A stretch of DNA of 64,000 nt from Massilia sp. Se16.2.3 (GCF_014171595.1 NZ_CP050451.1:4526001-4590000), one strand, 5' to 3'; counted from the stretch's first letter, positions 21,917-33,115 are shown. Notes: generated from the sequence alone by a model not told the origin. Translations and numbers: made by a program.

Positions 21917-23074
21917 TTATTCGACCGCGATGGCGGTCACTGTTCCGTTTTGTGTTTGAAAAATCAGGTTCGATCCGGCGACGACCGGCGTGCCGGTGAT
22001 GGCGCTGCCGTCGGTGGCGGCGCGCGCCAGGAAGCTGCCGTCCTCGCGCGACAGGAAGTGCACATAGCCCTCGTAATCGCCGACCGCGACCGCGCGGCCA
22101 TACGAGACCGGGGTCGACAGGCTGCGGAAGGCCAGCTTGTCGTTCTTCCGGGCGCTGGCGCCGCCGTCGCGGACGAAGGCGTTCAGCGCGCCCTTGTCGT
22201 CGGCGGCGAAGACGAAGCGCTGGTCGACGGCGACGCCCACCAGCGCGAGGGAGATGTCGCGCGTCCAGCGCGGCGTGCCCGAGCTCAGCTCGTAGCAGGC
22301 GACACGCCCCTGGTAGCTGGCGGCGCAGACGTCGGTTTCGAAGATGGTCGGGGCGCCACCGATGTCGGTCACGCGTTCCAGTTCGGTGGCGCCGCGCGCC
22401 TGGCCGACTTCGACTTCCCAGCGCGGCGCGCCGGTGGCGAGTAGGAAGGCGCCGAGCTTGCCAGCCGGCTGGGCGATGATCACGTCCTTGTCGTAGACCA
22501 CCATGCCCGGCGCGGTGCGCAGCGTGAGCGGCGGCGTTGCACGCTGCACGGTCCACTTCTTCTGGCCGGTGGCGGCGTCGATGCCGACGATGCGGTTGTC
22601 GATCGAACGTGCCACGACGATGCCCTGCCCCACTGCCGGGCTCGAGAGGATTTCGCTCGACAGCTGGGTTTTCCACAGTGTCTTGCCGTCCATGTCGAAG
22701 GCCATCAGGACGCCATCGGCACCGCCGACGGCGATCACGTTGCCGTCGGTGCCGACGCCGGCGGTCAGCTCGGAATCGGCCTTCACGCGCCAGAGCTGGC
22801 GGCCGTCGGCCGCTTCGACGCGGGCGATGGTGCCGTCGGTGCTTGCGACGATCACGGTGTTACCCGCCAGCGCAGGCGAGAACTGGTTGCCGTGCGCCTT
22901 GCCGATATCGAGCTTCCACGCGGTGCGCACCGCCATCGTGCCTTTCAGCTCGACGAGGGGCGCAGGCTCGTTGCCTTTCGACTTCGACGAAAACGGATTG
23001 AGCGAGCTCAGGGTCGAGCAGCCCGTCATCAGGGCCAGGACACCGGCACCAAGCAGCTTACGGGTAATACGCAT
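21917..23074 (-). CDS. bamB: Outer-membrane assembly lipoprotein BamB
   Basis: The 385-residue lipoprotein has signal peptide and lipobox LMTGC (Cys at 19). It is an eight-bladed PQQ-type beta-propeller with repeated GxxxWxxx blade ends ([28 protein letters not shown]). It supports BamA in inserting beta-barrel proteins. It sits between yfgM and der, as in E. coli and most betaproteobacteria, 8 nt upstream of der. Confidence 0.96.
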   Translation of the reverse strand: MRITRKLLGAGVLALMTGCSTLSSLNPFSSKSKGNEPAPLVELKGTMAVRTAWKLDIGKAHGNQFSPALAGNTVIVASTDGTIARVEAADGRQLWRVKADSELTAGVGTDGNVIAVGGADGVLMAFDMDGKTLWKTQLSSEILSSPAVGQGIVVARSIDNRIVGIDAATGQKKWTVQRATPPLTLRTAPGMVVYDKDVIIAQPAGKLGAFLLATGAPRWEVEVGQARGATELERVTDIGGAPTIFETDVCAASYQGRVACYELSSGTPRWTRDISLALVGVAVDQRFVFAADDKGALNAFVRDGGASARKNDKLAFRSLSTPVSYGRAVAVGDYEGYVHFLSREDGSFLARAATDGSAITGTPVVAGSNLIFQTQNGTVTAIAVE

Positions 23075-23202
23075 TTTTCTTTTTACCTTGTTCTAAGTCT
23101 GTTGAGGACGTAAGGGAAACAAAAGATCCAGCAAAGGGCATGAAAGCCACAAAGCCCGCGCTCGCCAGAACGGCGGGCGCGGGCCGCTCCACCGGCAATC
23201 GC

Positions 23203-23868
23203 TCAGGCGGCGGCTTTCGCGGCATCCTTCGCTTCCGGCGCGGTTCCGCCGATGGCTTCGAGCTTGATACGCACCAGCTGGCTGCCCGGATGCTTCGGAC
23301 CCATCGCGGCCAGCGCCTGGACGTAGGCGGCGCGTGCTTCCGTGATCTTGTTCTGCGCGACCAGCACGTCGCCCTTGCGGTCGGCCACTTCGGCGCTGAA
23401 CTGTGGCAGGTATTGCGCGTCGAGCAGTTTCATGGCGCCCGCGTAATCCTTTTCGTCCAGCAGCACGCCGGCCAGGCGCAGCTGGGCCACCGATTTGTAC
23501 TCGTCGTTGCCGTTGTCGATCACCCACTGCAGCTGGGCGCGCGCGGCTTTCAGGTCGTTCGCCTCGAAAGCGGTCTTGGCGGCGGCCAGCGCGCTCATCT
23601 GCGCGTAGGCGGTGCGCTTGAATTTCGACTGGATATCGCCGGCGATGCGCTGGGCCTTGGCATTGTCCTTCGCGCCAGCGGCGTCGGTCATGCTTTCGTA
23701 CAGAGCCGATGCCTCGACCGACTGGTCGCGCTGCATCTTCTTCCAGTAGTTATAAACGGCGAAGGAGCCCAGCGCCAGGATCAGTACCCACATGATCAGG
23801 TTGCCGTACTTGGACCAGAATGCCTTGAAAGTTGCAATCTGTTCTTGTTCTTCGAGGTCGTATGCCAT
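23203..23868 (-). CDS. yfgM: YfgM-type membrane-anchored TPR protein
   Basis: The 221-residue protein starts MAYDLEEQEQIATFKAFW, with a cytosolic N-terminus, one membrane helix (about 25-42) and a periplasmic TPR-like region. YfgM (ancillary SecYEG/PpiD chaperone) has the same layout and the same place between hisS and bamB. The C-terminus is Ala/Lys-rich. Confidence 0.92.
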   Translation of the reverse strand: MAYDLEEQEQIATFKAFWSKYGNLIMWVLILALGSFAVYNYWKKMQRDQSVEASALYESMTDAAGAKDNAKAQRIAGDIQSKFKRTAYAQMSALAAAKTAFEANDLKAARAQLQWVIDNGNDEYKSVAQLRLAGVLLDEKDYAGAMKLLDAQYLPQFSAEVADRKGDVLVAQNKITEARAAYVQALAAMGPKHPGSQLVRIKLEAIGGTAPEAKDAAKAAA

Positions 23869-23933
23869 GAGTCGCTTCTTCTAATAATGATGGAATGGTG
23901 AGTCGGTGGTTCGAATGCCGTCGGCCGCCTGGC

Positions 23934-25271
23934 TTACGGGTGGTAATGCACGTGATCGTGGTCGTGATCGTGATCGCCGACGATGGCATCGACGACGTGG
24001 TCGACCACTTCCAGGAAGGGCACGCTGGCCTGCTGCTGTTCGCCAGCCTCGCCACGCAGCGACTTCACCGCCGCCACGCCCTGCGCCACTTCGTCTTCGC
24101 CCAGGATCACGGCAAAGGCCGCGCCACTGGCGTCGGCCTTCTTCATCTGGCTCTTGAAGCTGCCCGCGCCTGTTGGCGTTGCGCAATGTAACACAACGTC
24201 CAGGCCTGCATCGCGCAGGCGCTCGGCCAGGATGAAGGCCTGCACCTGCGCTTCCTCGCCCGCGTGCACCATGTAGACGTCGCACTGGCTCGGCTGTGCC
24301 GGTTCGCCCAGGCCTTTCATCAGCTCGATGATGCGCTCGATGCCCATCGCGAAACCGACGCCCGGCGTGGCCTTGCCGCCGAAGGTTTCGATCAGCGGAT
24401 CGTAGCGGCCGCCGGCGCAGATCGTGCCCTGCGAGCCGAGTTCCTCGGTGACCCATTCGAACACGGTGCGGTTGTAGTAGTCGAGGCCGCGCACCAGGCG
24501 CGGATTCACCGTGTATTGCACGTTGTTGCGGTCCAGCAGGCGCTTGACGCCTTCGAAGTGCGCGAGCGATTCCTCGCCGAGATAAGACAGCAGCTGCGGC
24601 GCGCCGTTCACCATTTCCTGCATGGCGGGGTTCTTGGTGTCCAGGATGCGCAGCGGGTTGGCATGCAGGCGGCGCTTGGCCTCGGCGTCGAGCACGTCCG
24701 TGTGCTGTTCGAAATAGGCGATCAGGTCGGCGCGGTGGCGGTTGCGCTCTTCCGCGTTACCGATCGAGTTCAATTCCAGGCGCACGTTCTGCAAGCCCAG
24801 GTCGTCCCACAGGCGACGGCACAGCATGATCAGTTCGGCGTCGATGTCCGGGCCGGTAAAGCCGACGGCTTCTGCGCCGAACTGGAAGAACTGCCGATAG
24901 CGGCCGCGCTGCGGACGCTCGTGGCGGAACATCGGGCCCTTGTACCAGAGGCGTTTCGGGCCGTCGTACACGAGGTTATGCTCGAGCACCGCGCGCACCA
25001 CGCCGGCCGTGCCTTCCGGACGCAGCGTCAGCTGGTCGCCGTTCATCGAATCGGTGAAGGAATACATTTCCTTCTCGACGATGTCGGTGACGGCGCCGAT
25101 GGCGCGCGCGAACAGGCCGGTTTCCTCGACGATGGGCGTGACGATCTTCTGGTAGCCGTAGCTTTTGAGGATGGTCTCGGCGGTGTTCTCGAACAGCTCC
25201 CACAGCGGCGCGTCAGCCGGGAGGATGTCGTTCATGCCTTTGATGGCAACGATTTTTTCTGGTTTGGACAT
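23934..25271 (-). CDS. hisS: Histidyl-tRNA synthetase with His/Asp-rich C-terminal tail
   Basis: This class II synthetase is 445 residues from ATG 25271. Motif 1 is around the N-terminus, motif 2 is [19 protein letters not shown], and the HisRS signatures [16 protein letters not shown] and AGGRYDPLI are present. The anticodon domain follows. Residues about 432-445 end [14 protein letters not shown], seven His and four Asp in fourteen residues, well beyond the usual end of the fold. This tail could bind metal; no function is known to me. Between the gene and ispG are two REP-like hairpins. Confidence 0.96.
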   Translation of the reverse strand: MSKPEKIVAIKGMNDILPADAPLWELFENTAETILKSYGYQKIVTPIVEETGLFARAIGAVTDIVEKEMYSFTDSMNGDQLTLRPEGTAGVVRAVLEHNLVYDGPKRLWYKGPMFRHERPQRGRYRQFFQFGAEAVGFTGPDIDAELIMLCRRLWDDLGLQNVRLELNSIGNAEERNRHRADLIAYFEQHTDVLDAEAKRRLHANPLRILDTKNPAMQEMVNGAPQLLSYLGEESLAHFEGVKRLLDRNNVQYTVNPRLVRGLDYYNRTVFEWVTEELGSQGTICAGGRYDPLIETFGGKATPGVGFAMGIERIIELMKGLGEPAQPSQCDVYMVHAGEEAQVQAFILAERLRDAGLDVVLHCATPTGAGSFKSQMKKADASGAAFAVILGEDEVAQGVAAVKSLRGEAGEQQQASVPFLEVVDHVVDAIVGDHDHDHDHVHYHP

Positions 25272-25310
25272 ATGTTCTTCTACTTTCCGCTTATAGGCGG
25301 GGTTGCTTTT

Positions 25311-25420
25311 CGTAGGGTGGGCATTCATGCCCACGCGGTACGGTATGCGAGCTGTCGGGCTGTCTGAGACATTGCGGCATGCACAAGCACGACCGCGTGG
25401 GCTCGAGAGCCCACCCTACA
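25311..25420. repeat. Pair of inverted REP-like hairpins
   Basis: CGTAGGGTGGGCATTCATGC... (25311-25338) and its inverted partner CCGCGTGGGCTCGAGAGCCC... (25393-25420) enclose 54 bp. Both keep the outer GTAGGGT...ACGCGG while the stem tip differs. Confidence 0.85.
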
Positions 25421-25423
25421 AGA

Positions 25424-26707
25424 TCAAATCGCGACTTCGTTTTGCGTTCCGTAATTCTTCTTCACATATTCCAGCACGATGTTCTGGAACTCATCGACGA
25501 TCCGCTCGCCGCGCAGCGTCGCCACCTTCTGCCCATCGACGAACACCGGCGCCGCCGGCGATTCGCCCGTACCGGGCAGGCTGATGCCGATGTTGGCATG
25601 CTTCGATTCGCCGGGACCATTGACGATGCAGCCCATCACGGCCACGTTCATCGCTTCCACGCCGGGATAGGACTTCTTCCACTCCGGCATCGAATCGCGC
25701 AGGAAGGTCTGGATGTTGTCGGCCAATTCCTGGAACACGGTCGACGTGGTGCGGCCGCAGCCCGGGCAGGCGATCACCATCGGGGTGAACTTGCGCAGGC
25801 CCATGGTCTGCAGGATTTCCTGCGACACGATGACTTCCTTCGTGCGGTCGCCGCCCGGTTCCGGGGTGAGCGACACGCGGATGGTGTCGCCGATGCCTTC
25901 CTGCAGTAGCACCGACAGCGCGGCGGTCGAGGCGACGATGCCCTTGCTGCCCATGCCCGCCTCGGTGAGACCGAGGTGCAGCGGGTAGTCGCAGCGGCGC
26001 GCCAGCTCGCGGTAGACGGCGATCAGGTCCTGCACGGCCGAGACCTTGCACGACAGGATGATCTTGTCCTTCGCCAGGCCGATCTCTGCGGCGCGCACGG
26101 CGTTCTCGATCGCCGAGGTGATCAAGGCTTCGTACATGACGGCCTGGGCACTGAACGGGTTCGCGCGTGCCGCGTTCTCGTCCATGATGCGCGCCAGCAG
26201 GCTCTGGTCGAGGCTGCCCCAGTTGACGCCGATGCGCACCGGCTTGTCGTACTGGATCGCCACTTCGATCATCTGGGCGAACTGGGCGTCGCGCTTGGCG
26301 CCCTGCCCCACGTTGCCCGGGTTGATGCGGTACTTCGACAGCGTGCGCGCGCACTCCGGGAAGTCACGCAGCAGGATGTGGCCGTTGTAATGGAAGTCGC
26401 CCACCAGCGGCACATCGACCTCCATCCTGTCGAGCTGCTCGCGGATGGCGGGCACGGCGGCGGCCGCTTCCGGGTTGTTGACGGTGATGCGCACCATCTC
26501 GGAGCCGGCACGGGCCAGCTCCTTGACCTGGATCGCGGTACCGATGACGTCGGCGGTGTCGGTGTTGGTCATCGACTGCACGACCACCGGGGCGTCGCCG
26601 CCGATCCAGACCTTGCGCTCGCCGTGCTGGACCAGCACGCGGCGGCTGGGCGCGGCGCGCCGGGGGCCGGACGGAATTGGCAGGTTCATAGCATTCATTG
26701 CATTCAT
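25424..26707 (-). CDS. ispG: 4-hydroxy-3-methylbut-2-enyl-diphosphate synthase
   Basis: IspG (GcpE) makes HMBPP from MEcPP in the non-mevalonate isoprenoid pathway. The 427-residue protein keeps the [4Fe-4S] ligands Cys314, Cys317 (ACPGCGR) and Cys360 ([12 protein letters not shown]), with catalytic Glu367. The TIM-barrel signatures [10 protein letters not shown] and DFHYNGH are intact. The N-terminus [10 protein letters not shown] gives three in-frame ATGs nine bases apart (26707, 26698, 26689), so the exact start is open. It lies between rodZ and hisS. Confidence 0.97.
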   Translation of the reverse strand: MNAMNAMNLPIPSGPRRAAPSRRVLVQHGERKVWIGGDAPVVVQSMTNTDTADVIGTAIQVKELARAGSEMVRITVNNPEAAAAVPAIREQLDRMEVDVPLVGDFHYNGHILLRDFPECARTLSKYRINPGNVGQGAKRDAQFAQMIEVAIQYDKPVRIGVNWGSLDQSLLARIMDENAARANPFSAQAVMYEALITSAIENAVRAAEIGLAKDKIILSCKVSAVQDLIAVYRELARRCDYPLHLGLTEAGMGSKGIVASTAALSVLLQEGIGDTIRVSLTPEPGGDRTKEVIVSQEILQTMGLRKFTPMVIACPGCGRTTSTVFQELADNIQTFLRDSMPEWKKSYPGVEAMNVAVMGCIVNGPGESKHANIGISLPGTGESPAAPVFVDGQKVATLRGERIVDEFQNIVLEYVKKNYGTQNEVAI

Positions 26708-26771
26708 CGTTAAACGTTGGCGTGGGAGCCGCCGGCACACAGGCCAGCCAGCTCCGCGGCTTGTCCGATCC

Positions 26772-27812
26772 TTACTTGATCGTAATGCGGGAGATCGTCT
26801 TGCCCGGCACCGGCGGCAGCGCCACCGCCGCGCCGCGCAGGGTGGCCGTCACGCCTGTCGGATTGCCGACGACCAGGGTCGCCGTGCCCGGAATCTCGAC
26901 CGTCTCGGTGCTGCCTGCACGTACCGGGCGCGAGATCAGCGCCTTGCCGCCCTGCGGACGCACTTCGATCCAGGAATCGGCGTTCACCTTCAGCACCGGG
27001 GTGTTGGCGCCCGTGGGAGCGGCAGCCGGCGCCGCCGGTGCGGTCGCCGCCGGTGCGGTCGCCGCCTGTGCCGTCGCGGCCGGCGTGGCGGTGGCCGGGG
27101 TGGTCGTGGTCACGGTGCCGGTGGCGCCCGGCGTGGCAGCCGGCGCCGCGCCAGTGCCGGCGGCCGGGGCGGCAGGCGTGCCAGCACCGGCAGCAGCGCC
27201 GTCGGCAGGCGCCGGCACCGAGATCAGCGGCACCGAGGTATCGTGTTCGGGCACGGCGACCGGCGCGGCCACGGTGCCGTTCTCGGCCGGCGTGCCCATG
27301 CCCGCTTCGTTACCGGCAGGCGTACTCGCGCTGCCCGGCAGCGAGACCAGGCCGAAATGCCGGGCGGCGCCTGCGGCGGCAGCGAGGACGATGACGCCGG
27401 CGATCCAGCCCAGCGGCAGGCTCGAGCGCTTGCCGTGGGTCGGATAGCGCGAATGCGAGAACGAGGTCGGACGCGAGGAGGCCCGATCGCGGCGCAGCGC
27501 GGCGCCGTCGTCGCTGACGACAGGATTATCCATCGGGATCATCGCCACCAGCGGAGCCGGGTCGAGGCGCAGGATCTTGGCGTAGGCGCGCACGAAGCCG
27601 CGCGTCACGGCCGGACCGGGCAGCGAAGCATAATCGGCTGCTTCGATCGCCACCACCTGGCGCACGGTCAGCTTGAGCTGCTCGGCCACCTGCTCGACGC
27701 TCCAGCCCATGGCTTCGCGTTGGGCTGCCAGCGTCGCGCCCGGATGGCTGTGGTGGTTGCCTGGCGTGGCGCTCTGGTCTGTGCGCTCAGAAGTCATTCT
27801 CGTCTCACTCAT
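26772..27812 (-). CDS. rodZ: Cell-shape protein RodZ
   Basis: The protein is 346 residues from ATG 27812 (a second ATG at 27797). A cytosolic Xre-type HTH (about 30-95; [22 protein letters not shown]) binds MreB in the family. A membrane helix follows at about 155-175, then a long periplasmic linker of about 100 residues almost only of Ala, Thr, Pro and Gly, then the C-terminal DUF4115 domain ([29 protein letters not shown]). Its start overlaps the pilW stop, so the two are coupled. Confidence 0.93.
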   Translation of the reverse strand: MSETRMTSERTDQSATPGNHHSHPGATLAAQREAMGWSVEQVAEQLKLTVRQVVAIEAADYASLPGPAVTRGFVRAYAKILRLDPAPLVAMIPMDNPVVSDDGAALRRDRASSRPTSFSHSRYPTHGKRSSLPLGWIAGVIVLAAAAGAARHFGLVSLPGSASTPAGNEAGMGTPAENGTVAAPVAVPEHDTSVPLISVPAPADGAAAGAGTPAAPAAGTGAAPAATPGATGTVTTTTPATATPAATAQAATAPAATAPAAPAAAPTGANTPVLKVNADSWIEVRPQGGKALISRPVRAGSTETVEIPGTATLVVGNPTGVTATLRGAAVALPPVPGKTISRITIK

Positions 27813-28644
27813 CAAAAGCCCCGCGCTCGTACGCCAGGTATTCGGGCGAGCCGGGGAAGCGCCGCCGCAGCTGCGCGACCAGGCTGGCTTCCATCGAGCG
27901 TTCGCCCAGTTTACGCTGGACCCGCAGGGCGAGCCACAACGCATCGGCGGGCAGGTTGTCGAGTGTCGACAACTCTGTCAGGCGGTGTATGAAAAAACCG
28001 GCGCGCTGGTAGTCGCGCCGCTCGTAGTAGACCCGGGCCAGGCCAGCGTTCACTGCCGGCAGGTCCGGGTTGATGCGTACCGCATTGAGCAGGTAGCGCT
28101 CGGCGGCATCGACATTGCGGGTCTTGAAGCTGCACTGGGCGGCGTTGACCTGGGCGCTGACGGGCGTTGCATAGCTGCGGTTGTTCAGGGCCTGCTCGAA
28201 GTAGCGCATGGCATCAAGCGGGCGGTTCGCCGACTGGCACAAGAAGGAGCCGTAGTTGTTGGCCAGCTCGGGATTATTCGGCGCCAGGCGCAGCGCCTGT
28301 TCGTAGTTGCTTTCGGCCAGGCGCAGCTCGTTCATGGCGGTATAGATCAGCGCGCGCATGCCGTAGGCCTCGGCATAGTTCGGGTCCGCCTTGAGGGCCT
28401 GCTTGATCTCGTCCAGGGCGATCTCGTACTTGCCCTGCTGGTAGTAGCCGACGGCCAGCTGCACGCGGATGAAGGCGCGCTTCTCGGCCGTGGTCTGGTC
28501 GGACGCGGTCTTGAGCTCGCCGCCGCCGGTGCCGGTGCCGGCACAGGCCGTCAACAGGGCCAGCACGGATGCGGCCACCAGGCGTGCGGCCAGGGCCTTG
28601 CCCTTCACGCGCTTCGCCCTTGCGCCAGCTGCCGCGCCGTTCAA
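27805..28644 (-). CDS. pilW: Type IV pilus biogenesis lipoprotein PilW/PilF
   Basis: The 279-residue protein has a signal peptide with lipobox LLTAC, then about six TPRs ([32 protein letters not shown]...). PilF/PilW is the pilotin that places the secretin PilQ in the outer membrane. It lies between rlmN and rodZ, the standard gammaproteo- and betaproteobacterial order. The start is a TTG (28644) overlapping the rlmN stop. An in-frame ATG further in would remove the signal peptide. Confidence 0.93.
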   Translation of the reverse strand: MNGAAAGARAKRVKGKALAARLVAASVLALLTACAGTGTGGGELKTASDQTTAEKRAFIRVQLAVGYYQQGKYEIALDEIKQALKADPNYAEAYGMRALIYTAMNELRLAESNYEQALRLAPNNPELANNYGSFLCQSANRPLDAMRYFEQALNNRSYATPVSAQVNAAQCSFKTRNVDAAERYLLNAVRINPDLPAVNAGLARVYYERRDYQRAGFFIHRLTELSTLDNLPADALWLALRVQRKLGERSMEASLVAQLRRRFPGSPEYLAYERGAFDE

Positions 28645-29810
28645 GAATCAATCTCCACGATGCGGCCGAAATCGGCGCCGAACTTCTTCTGGTACTCAGC
28701 CATTTTTTCCATGCGTTGGGCAACCCGGGTACGGTCCTGCACTTCGCCTGCCAGCTGGCCGCAGGCGGCATCGATGTCGTCGCCGCGCGTCTTGCGCACG
28801 GTGGTGACGATGCCGGCATCCATCAGCACCTGGGCAAAGGCCTTGATGCGCGGATTCTTCGAGCGGAACAGGCCCGACTCCGGGAAGGGATTGAACGGAA
28901 TCAGGTTGAACTTGCAGTTGATGCCGATAGCCGGGTCGTTCACCAGGGCGATCAGTTCGCGCGCATGTTCGTCGCTGTCGTTGAAGCCGTCGAGCATGCA
29001 GTACTCGAAGGTGATGAAATCGCGCGGGGCGAATTCGAGGTAGCGCTTGCACGATGCCAGCAGTTCGCGCAGCGGGTATTTCTTGTTCAGCGGCACCAGA
29101 ATGTCGCGCAGCTTGTCGTTCGAGGCGTGCAGCGACACCGCCAGCGCGACCGGGCAATCCTGGCTCAGCTTGTCGATGTTCGGCACCACGCCCGAGGTCG
29201 ACAGGGTCACGCGGCGGCGCGACAGGCCGTAGGCGTTGTCGTCGAGCATGAGCTTCAGCGCGGTGACGGTCGGCTCGTAGTTCAGCAGCGGCTCGCCCAT
29301 GCCCATCATCACCACGTTGGTGATCTGGCGCTCGCCCTTCGGACCCGGTTCGATGCCCTTGGTACGGCGCAGTTCGAACTCGGCCATCCACAGCTGGCCG
29401 ATGATCTCGGCCACGGTGAGGTTGCGGTTGAAGCCCTGCTTGCCGGTCGAGCAGAAGCGGCAGTTGACGGCGCAGCCGGCTTGCGTGGAAATGCACAGCG
29501 TGCCGCGGTTTTCTTCCGGGATGAACACGGTTTCCACGGCATTGCCGTCGCCGACGTCGACCAGCCACTTGCGCGTGCCGTCGGTCGAGGTGTGGTCGCT
29601 GATGATGCCCGGCGCGCGCACTTCGGCGCGGGTTTTCAGTTTTTCGCGCAGCGACTTGGCCAGATCGGTCATGTCGTCGAAGCTGCTTGCTCCGAACTGG
29701 TGGATCCAGCGCTGCAGCTGCTTGGCGCGGAACGGCTTCTCACCCAATTCGGCGCAATAAGCGACGAGCTGCGCGGGATCGAAGTCCAGCAGGTTGGTGA
29801 GAGTCGTCAT
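28641..29810 (-). CDS. rlmN: 23S rRNA/tRNA adenine-C2 methyltransferase RlmN
   Basis: This is a 389-residue radical-SAM enzyme that methylates A2503 of 23S rRNA and A37 of some tRNAs. The cluster ligands are Cys113, Cys117 and Cys120 ([12 protein letters not shown]). The methyl-carrying Cys lies near residue 355 in [10 protein letters not shown]. It is full length and lies between ndk and pilW. Confidence 0.97.
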   Translation of the reverse strand: MTTLTNLLDFDPAQLVAYCAELGEKPFRAKQLQRWIHQFGASSFDDMTDLAKSLREKLKTRAEVRAPGIISDHTSTDGTRKWLVDVGDGNAVETVFIPEENRGTLCISTQAGCAVNCRFCSTGKQGFNRNLTVAEIIGQLWMAEFELRRTKGIEPGPKGERQITNVVMMGMGEPLLNYEPTVTALKLMLDDNAYGLSRRRVTLSTSGVVPNIDKLSQDCPVALAVSLHASNDKLRDILVPLNKKYPLRELLASCKRYLEFAPRDFITFEYCMLDGFNDSDEHARELIALVNDPAIGINCKFNLIPFNPFPESGLFRSKNPRIKAFAQVLMDAGIVTTVRKTRGDDIDAACGQLAGEVQDRTRVAQRMEKMAEYQKKFGADFGRIVEIDS

Positions 29811-29940
29811 GATGTTCTTGAAACCTTAAAAATAATGCAGGAAACGTGGTACCGACCCGCTCGCCGGGCCCGGGGCACTGGGCGAGCGGTTCTTGATGCG
29901 AAAGTCATGCTTCGGCCGACGTCGTCGACCGGTTACTGCA

Positions 29941-30354
29941 TTACTTCAGTTCTGGGAAGAAGAAAGCGATTTCCACTTTTGCAGCTTCGACAGCGTCCGA
30001 ACCGTGGACGGCGTTGGCATCGATCGAATCGGCGAAATCGGCGCGGATGGTGCCTTTTTCAGCTTTCTTCGGATCGGTCGCGCCCATCAGGTCGCGGTGC
30101 TTCAGGACGGCGTTCTCGCCTTCCAGGGCCTGGATCATGACAGGGCCCGACACCATGAAGTCGACCAGGTCCTTGAAGAAGCCGCGCTCTTTGTGAGCAG
30201 CGTAGAAACCTTCAGCCTGTTCGCGCGACAGCTGGGTCATGCGAGCGGCGACGATCTTCAGGCCAGCGCCTTCGAAGCGGCTGTAGATTTGGCCGATCAC
30301 GTTTTTTGCAACTGCGTCTGGTTTGATGATCGACAGGGTGCGTTCGATTGCCAT
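29941..30354 (-). CDS. ndk: Nucleoside diphosphate kinase
   Basis: The 137-residue kinase equalises NTP pools. His117 in NAVHGSD is the phosphorylated residue, and the start [15 protein letters not shown] is typical. RBS TTGGAG lies 8 nt before ATG 30354. It is the first gene of the long minus-strand block towards hisS. Confidence 0.98.
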   Translation of the reverse strand: MAIERTLSIIKPDAVAKNVIGQIYSRFEGAGLKIVAARMTQLSREQAEGFYAAHKERGFFKDLVDFMVSGPVMIQALEGENAVLKHRDLMGATDPKKAEKGTIRADFADSIDANAVHGSDAVEAAKVEIAFFFPELK

Positions 30355-30793
30355 GAAAAAACTCCAATAAAAAGAAAGGTTTAAATCGAGAAGTTGAAAA
30401 CTCAATCAACCTTTGATTTTACCATACCTCGCCCCATATAGCCGATATTGCGACGGGGCCCGCCCAGGTGGTAGAGTGGCGGCGAAAAACCGCCTTGTCA
30501 ATCTGGCGTGCGCTTGTTTGCCACGTGGTGCAAGATCTGGAAACCCCGGAAAACCGTAGCGAGCGGAAGGAGTGTTGCCCGAGAAGCGCAGCTGTACGAC
30601 GGTACAGCGAGCATCGCAGGGCGACAATCCGACGCGCAGCAGGTTTGCCGGGGTTTCCTGCAGTGTCCGCCGGGAGTTGCCTTATGCATTGCTTAAGGAC
30701 GTGCTCCCGGTGGGGCCAGCATGCTATGCTGGACGCATGGCTGCATCGACATCGCAGCATGCAAGGCGATCAATCAATCGAACCGGAGGCATC
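30355..30793. other. 440-bp divergent intergenic region with a family-S repeat
   Basis: This is the shared promoter space of ndk and the YccA-like gene. It holds a 120-bp structured repeat (30539-30658) and no gene. The open frames crossing it, including an N-terminal extension of the YccA gene, have no protein-like character. Confidence 0.7.
30539..30658. repeat. Structured intergenic repeat, family S, copy A
   Basis: The 17-bp terminal repeats GGAAACCCCGGAAAACC and GGTTTGCCGGGGTTTCC match as inverted repeats with one mismatch. The core contains GTAGCGAGCGGAAG, GCGCAGC, the hairpin GTAC-GACG-GTAC, GCGAGCA, and CGACGCGCAG in fixed order. It is exactly 120 bp, as is copy B (53496-53615), which is in the opposite orientation. 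Confidence 0.85.
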
Positions 30794-31480
30794 ATGAACC
30801 CTATCCTGCAAAAGCAACCTGCCTATGACGTGGCCGTCGGCCAGGTCGCGCGCAACAAGGTATTGCGCAACACATTCTGGCTGCTGGCGCTGTCGATGAT
30901 CCCGACCGTGCTCGGCGCCTTCGTCGGCGTATCGATGAACCTGCCCATGTTCAGCGGCTTCATGGGCTTCATCGTCTTCATGCTGATCGCCTTTGGCTTC
31001 ATGTTCGCCATCGAAAAGACGAAGGAATCGACGCTCGGCGTGTTCGTCCTGCTCGGCTTCACCTTCTTCATGGGCCTGATGCTCACGCCGCTGCTGCGCC
31101 ACACGCTCGGCTACTCGAACGGCGCCAGCCTGATCATGACGGCCTTCGGCGGCACGGCCTGCGTGTTCGCCGTCATGGCAAGCATCGCCACCACCACCAA
31201 GCGCGATTTCTCGGGCATGGGCAGCTGGCTGATCGCCGGCACGGTCGTGATCCTGCTCGCGGCCGTGGCGAACATTTTCCTGAACATGCCGCTGCTGACC
31301 ATCGTGATCTCGGTGCTGGCCATTGCCATCTTCTCGGCCTTCATCCTGTACGACGTGCAGCGCGTCGTCAACGGCGGCGAAACCAACTACATCACCGCCA
31401 CGCTGGCGATCTACCTGGACGTGTTCAACGTCTTCACCAGCCTGCTGCGCCTGCTGGGCATCTTCGGCGGCGACGACTGA
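30794..31480 (+). CDS. Bax inhibitor-1/YccA-family membrane protein
   Basis: The 228-residue protein has seven predicted helices and a perfect GGAGG five nt before the ATG. The C-terminal ILYDVQRVVNGGETNYITATLAIYLD contains the conserved Asp residues of the BI-1/TMBIM fold, which in characterised members form a pH-sensing pair. E. coli YccA modulates FtsH, the protease also governed by HflKC encoded in this window; the link is inference. Confidence 0.92.
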   Translation: MNPILQKQPAYDVAVGQVARNKVLRNTFWLLALSMIPTVLGAFVGVSMNLPMFSGFMGFIVFMLIAFGFMFAIEKTKESTLGVFVLLGFTFFMGLMLTPLLRHTLGYSNGASLIMTAFGGTACVFAVMASIATTTKRDFSGMGSWLIAGTVVILLAAVANIFLNMPLLTIVISVLAIAIFSAFILYDVQRVVNGGETNYITATLAIYLDVFNVFTSLLRLLGIFGGDD

Positions 31481-31496
31481 TTCGGGTTCCTGAACG

Positions 31497-31527
31497 AAAA
31501 AGCCGACCCGCGGGTCGGCTTTTTTTC
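31497..31527 (+). terminator. Terminator of the YccA-like gene
   Basis: AAAAAGCCGACCCG and CGGGTCGGCTTTTTT form a perfect palindromic stem with a T-run. Confidence 0.92.
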
Positions 31528-31537
31528 GTTCGTCATT

Positions 31538-31657
31538 CGTAGGGTAGGCACTCCGCGCCCACGCGGTGCGATGCATGGGCAATCGAGAGGCATCCCTTGG
31601 CTGCACGATTCGGCCGACGAGATGCTCTACAGCGTGGGCACAGGGCGCCCACCCTAC
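31538..31657. repeat. Pair of inverted REP-like hairpins
   Basis: Unit 1 (31538-31566) reads CGTAGGGTAGGCACTCCGCG... and unit 2 (31632-31657) is inverted, GCGTGGGCACAGGGCGCCC.... They enclose 65 bp. They lie between convergent yccA-like and rlmD genes. Confidence 0.8.
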
Positions 31658-31688
31658 GTGGCGCGAATGCCAGCGCAGTGAATCAGGC

Positions 31689-33047
31689 CTATGCCAGCTC
31701 GAACACTCCGATCGACTCGACGTGCGAGGTATGCGGGAACATGTTCACCACGCCCGCCTTCTGCATCACATAGCCGGCGCGGTGTACCAGGATGCCGGCA
31801 TCGCGTGCCAGCGTCGACGGGCTGCACGACACGTAGACGAGGCGCTGCGGCAGGAATTCGGTCTTGCCGCTTTCGCGCAATTCGGCCAGGGCCAGCGCCA
31901 GCGCAATCGCACCGTCGCGTGGCGGGTCGATCAGCATGCGGTCGAAACGGCCCAGCGCGACGAGGTCATCGGCCGTGACTTCGAACAGGTTGCGCGTGTA
32001 AAAGGTCGTCTTTTCCGATAGCCCATTCGCCTTGGCATTGTCGAGCGCGCGCGCGCTGAGCACGGTGCTGCCCTCGATGCCGACGACTTCGCGCGCCTGC
32101 GTCGCCAGCGGCAGCGTGAAGTTGCCCAGGCCGCAGAAGAGATCGGCCACGCGGTCCTGCGGCTGCACCTCCAGCAGGGTCAGCGCCTTGTGCACCAGGG
32201 CGCGGTTGATCTGGTGGTTCACCTGGGTGAAGTCGGTCGGCTTGAAGGGCATGCGCACGCCGAACTCGGGCAGCGTGTAGTACAGCTCACGGTAGTTCGG
32301 ATCCCCTTTGAGCGGGTAGAACTCGTGGACCGTGTCCGGCCCCTTCGGCTGCAGCCACCAGTGGATGCCCCACTCGTCGGCAAAGGCCTTGACCAGTTCC
32401 TCGTCCTTGGCCGACAGCGGCGCCATGATGCGCAGCACCAGCGCCGTGCTTTCCTCGCCGACGGCCACTTCGATCTGCGGCATCTGGTTGTAGATCGACA
32501 GCGAACCGACCAGTTCGCGCAGCGGCATCAGCATGCCACCCAGGTGGGGCGGCAGGATGTGGCAATAACGGATGTCGGCGACATACGAGGACGCGCGCTC
32601 GTGGAAGCCCACCAGCACGGTGCCCTTTTTCTCGACGTGGCGCACCGACAGGCGCGCGCGGTAGCGGTAGCCCCAGGTCGGTCCGTACATCGGCCGCATG
32701 ATGTTCTCGGCCTTCACCTTGGACAGGTGCCAGAGGTTGTCTTCCAGCGTGCGCTGCTTGATCGCCACCTGGGCGGTCGGCTCCAGGTGCTGCATCGAGC
32801 AGCCGCCGCAATAGCCGAAGTGCTCGCAGCGCGGCTCGACGCGCATCGACGAAGCGCGCTGCAGCGTGACCATGCGGCCGGCTTCCCAGTTCTTCTTCTT
32901 GCGCTTGACCTCGTAGCTGACGCGCTCGCCCGGCAGCGCATCTTCGACGAAGATCACCTTGCCCGGGGTGCCGTCTTCGTTCTCGAGGTGGCCGACGCCG
33001 CGCGCATCCGCGTCGAGTGACTTAATTTCGATAAAGGTTTCTTGCAT
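31689..33047 (-). CDS. rlmD: 23S rRNA m5U1939 methyltransferase RlmD
   Basis: The 452-residue protein starts with a TRAM RNA-binding domain ([15 protein letters not shown]). [4Fe-4S] ligands are Cys74, Cys80 and Cys83 ([10 protein letters not shown]), with a fourth near 162. The SAM-binding [19 protein letters not shown] and [13 protein letters not shown] (nucleophilic Cys) are present. Met 33047 (MQETFIEIK) fits the family; the frame upstream of it is open but repeat-derived. Confidence 0.95.
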   Translation of the reverse strand: MQETFIEIKSLDADARGVGHLENEDGTPGKVIFVEDALPGERVSYEVKRKKKNWEAGRMVTLQRASSMRVEPRCEHFGYCGGCSMQHLEPTAQVAIKQRTLEDNLWHLSKVKAENIMRPMYGPTWGYRYRARLSVRHVEKKGTVLVGFHERASSYVADIRYCHILPPHLGGMLMPLRELVGSLSIYNQMPQIEVAVGEESTALVLRIMAPLSAKDEELVKAFADEWGIHWWLQPKGPDTVHEFYPLKGDPNYRELYYTLPEFGVRMPFKPTDFTQVNHQINRALVHKALTLLEVQPQDRVADLFCGLGNFTLPLATQAREVVGIEGSTVLSARALDNAKANGLSEKTTFYTRNLFEVTADDLVALGRFDRMLIDPPRDGAIALALALAELRESGKTEFLPQRLVYVSCSPSTLARDAGILVHRAGYVMQKAGVVNMFPHTSHVESIGVFELA

Positions 33048-33073
33048 AGGTAGCGTGGAGCGGAGACGTATAG

Positions 33074-33115
33074 GTAGGGTGGGCGCGGCCGGCAAGGCAC
33101 GCTGTGCCCACGCGG
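33074..33115. repeat. REP-like hairpin with enlarged loop
   Basis: GTAGGGTGGGC...GCCCACGCGG with a longer, itself partly palindromic, interior. It is a single unit between rlmD and rpoS. Confidence 0.75.

Noticed and set aside
20565..22676. Der extended to 703 residues
   Set aside because: The extra N-terminus is bamB read in another frame; the true start with the P-loop at residue 9 is at 21908.
30572..30793. N-terminal extension of the YccA-like protein
   Set aside because: The frame crosses the structured repeat, and a perfect GGAGG stands just before ATG 30794.
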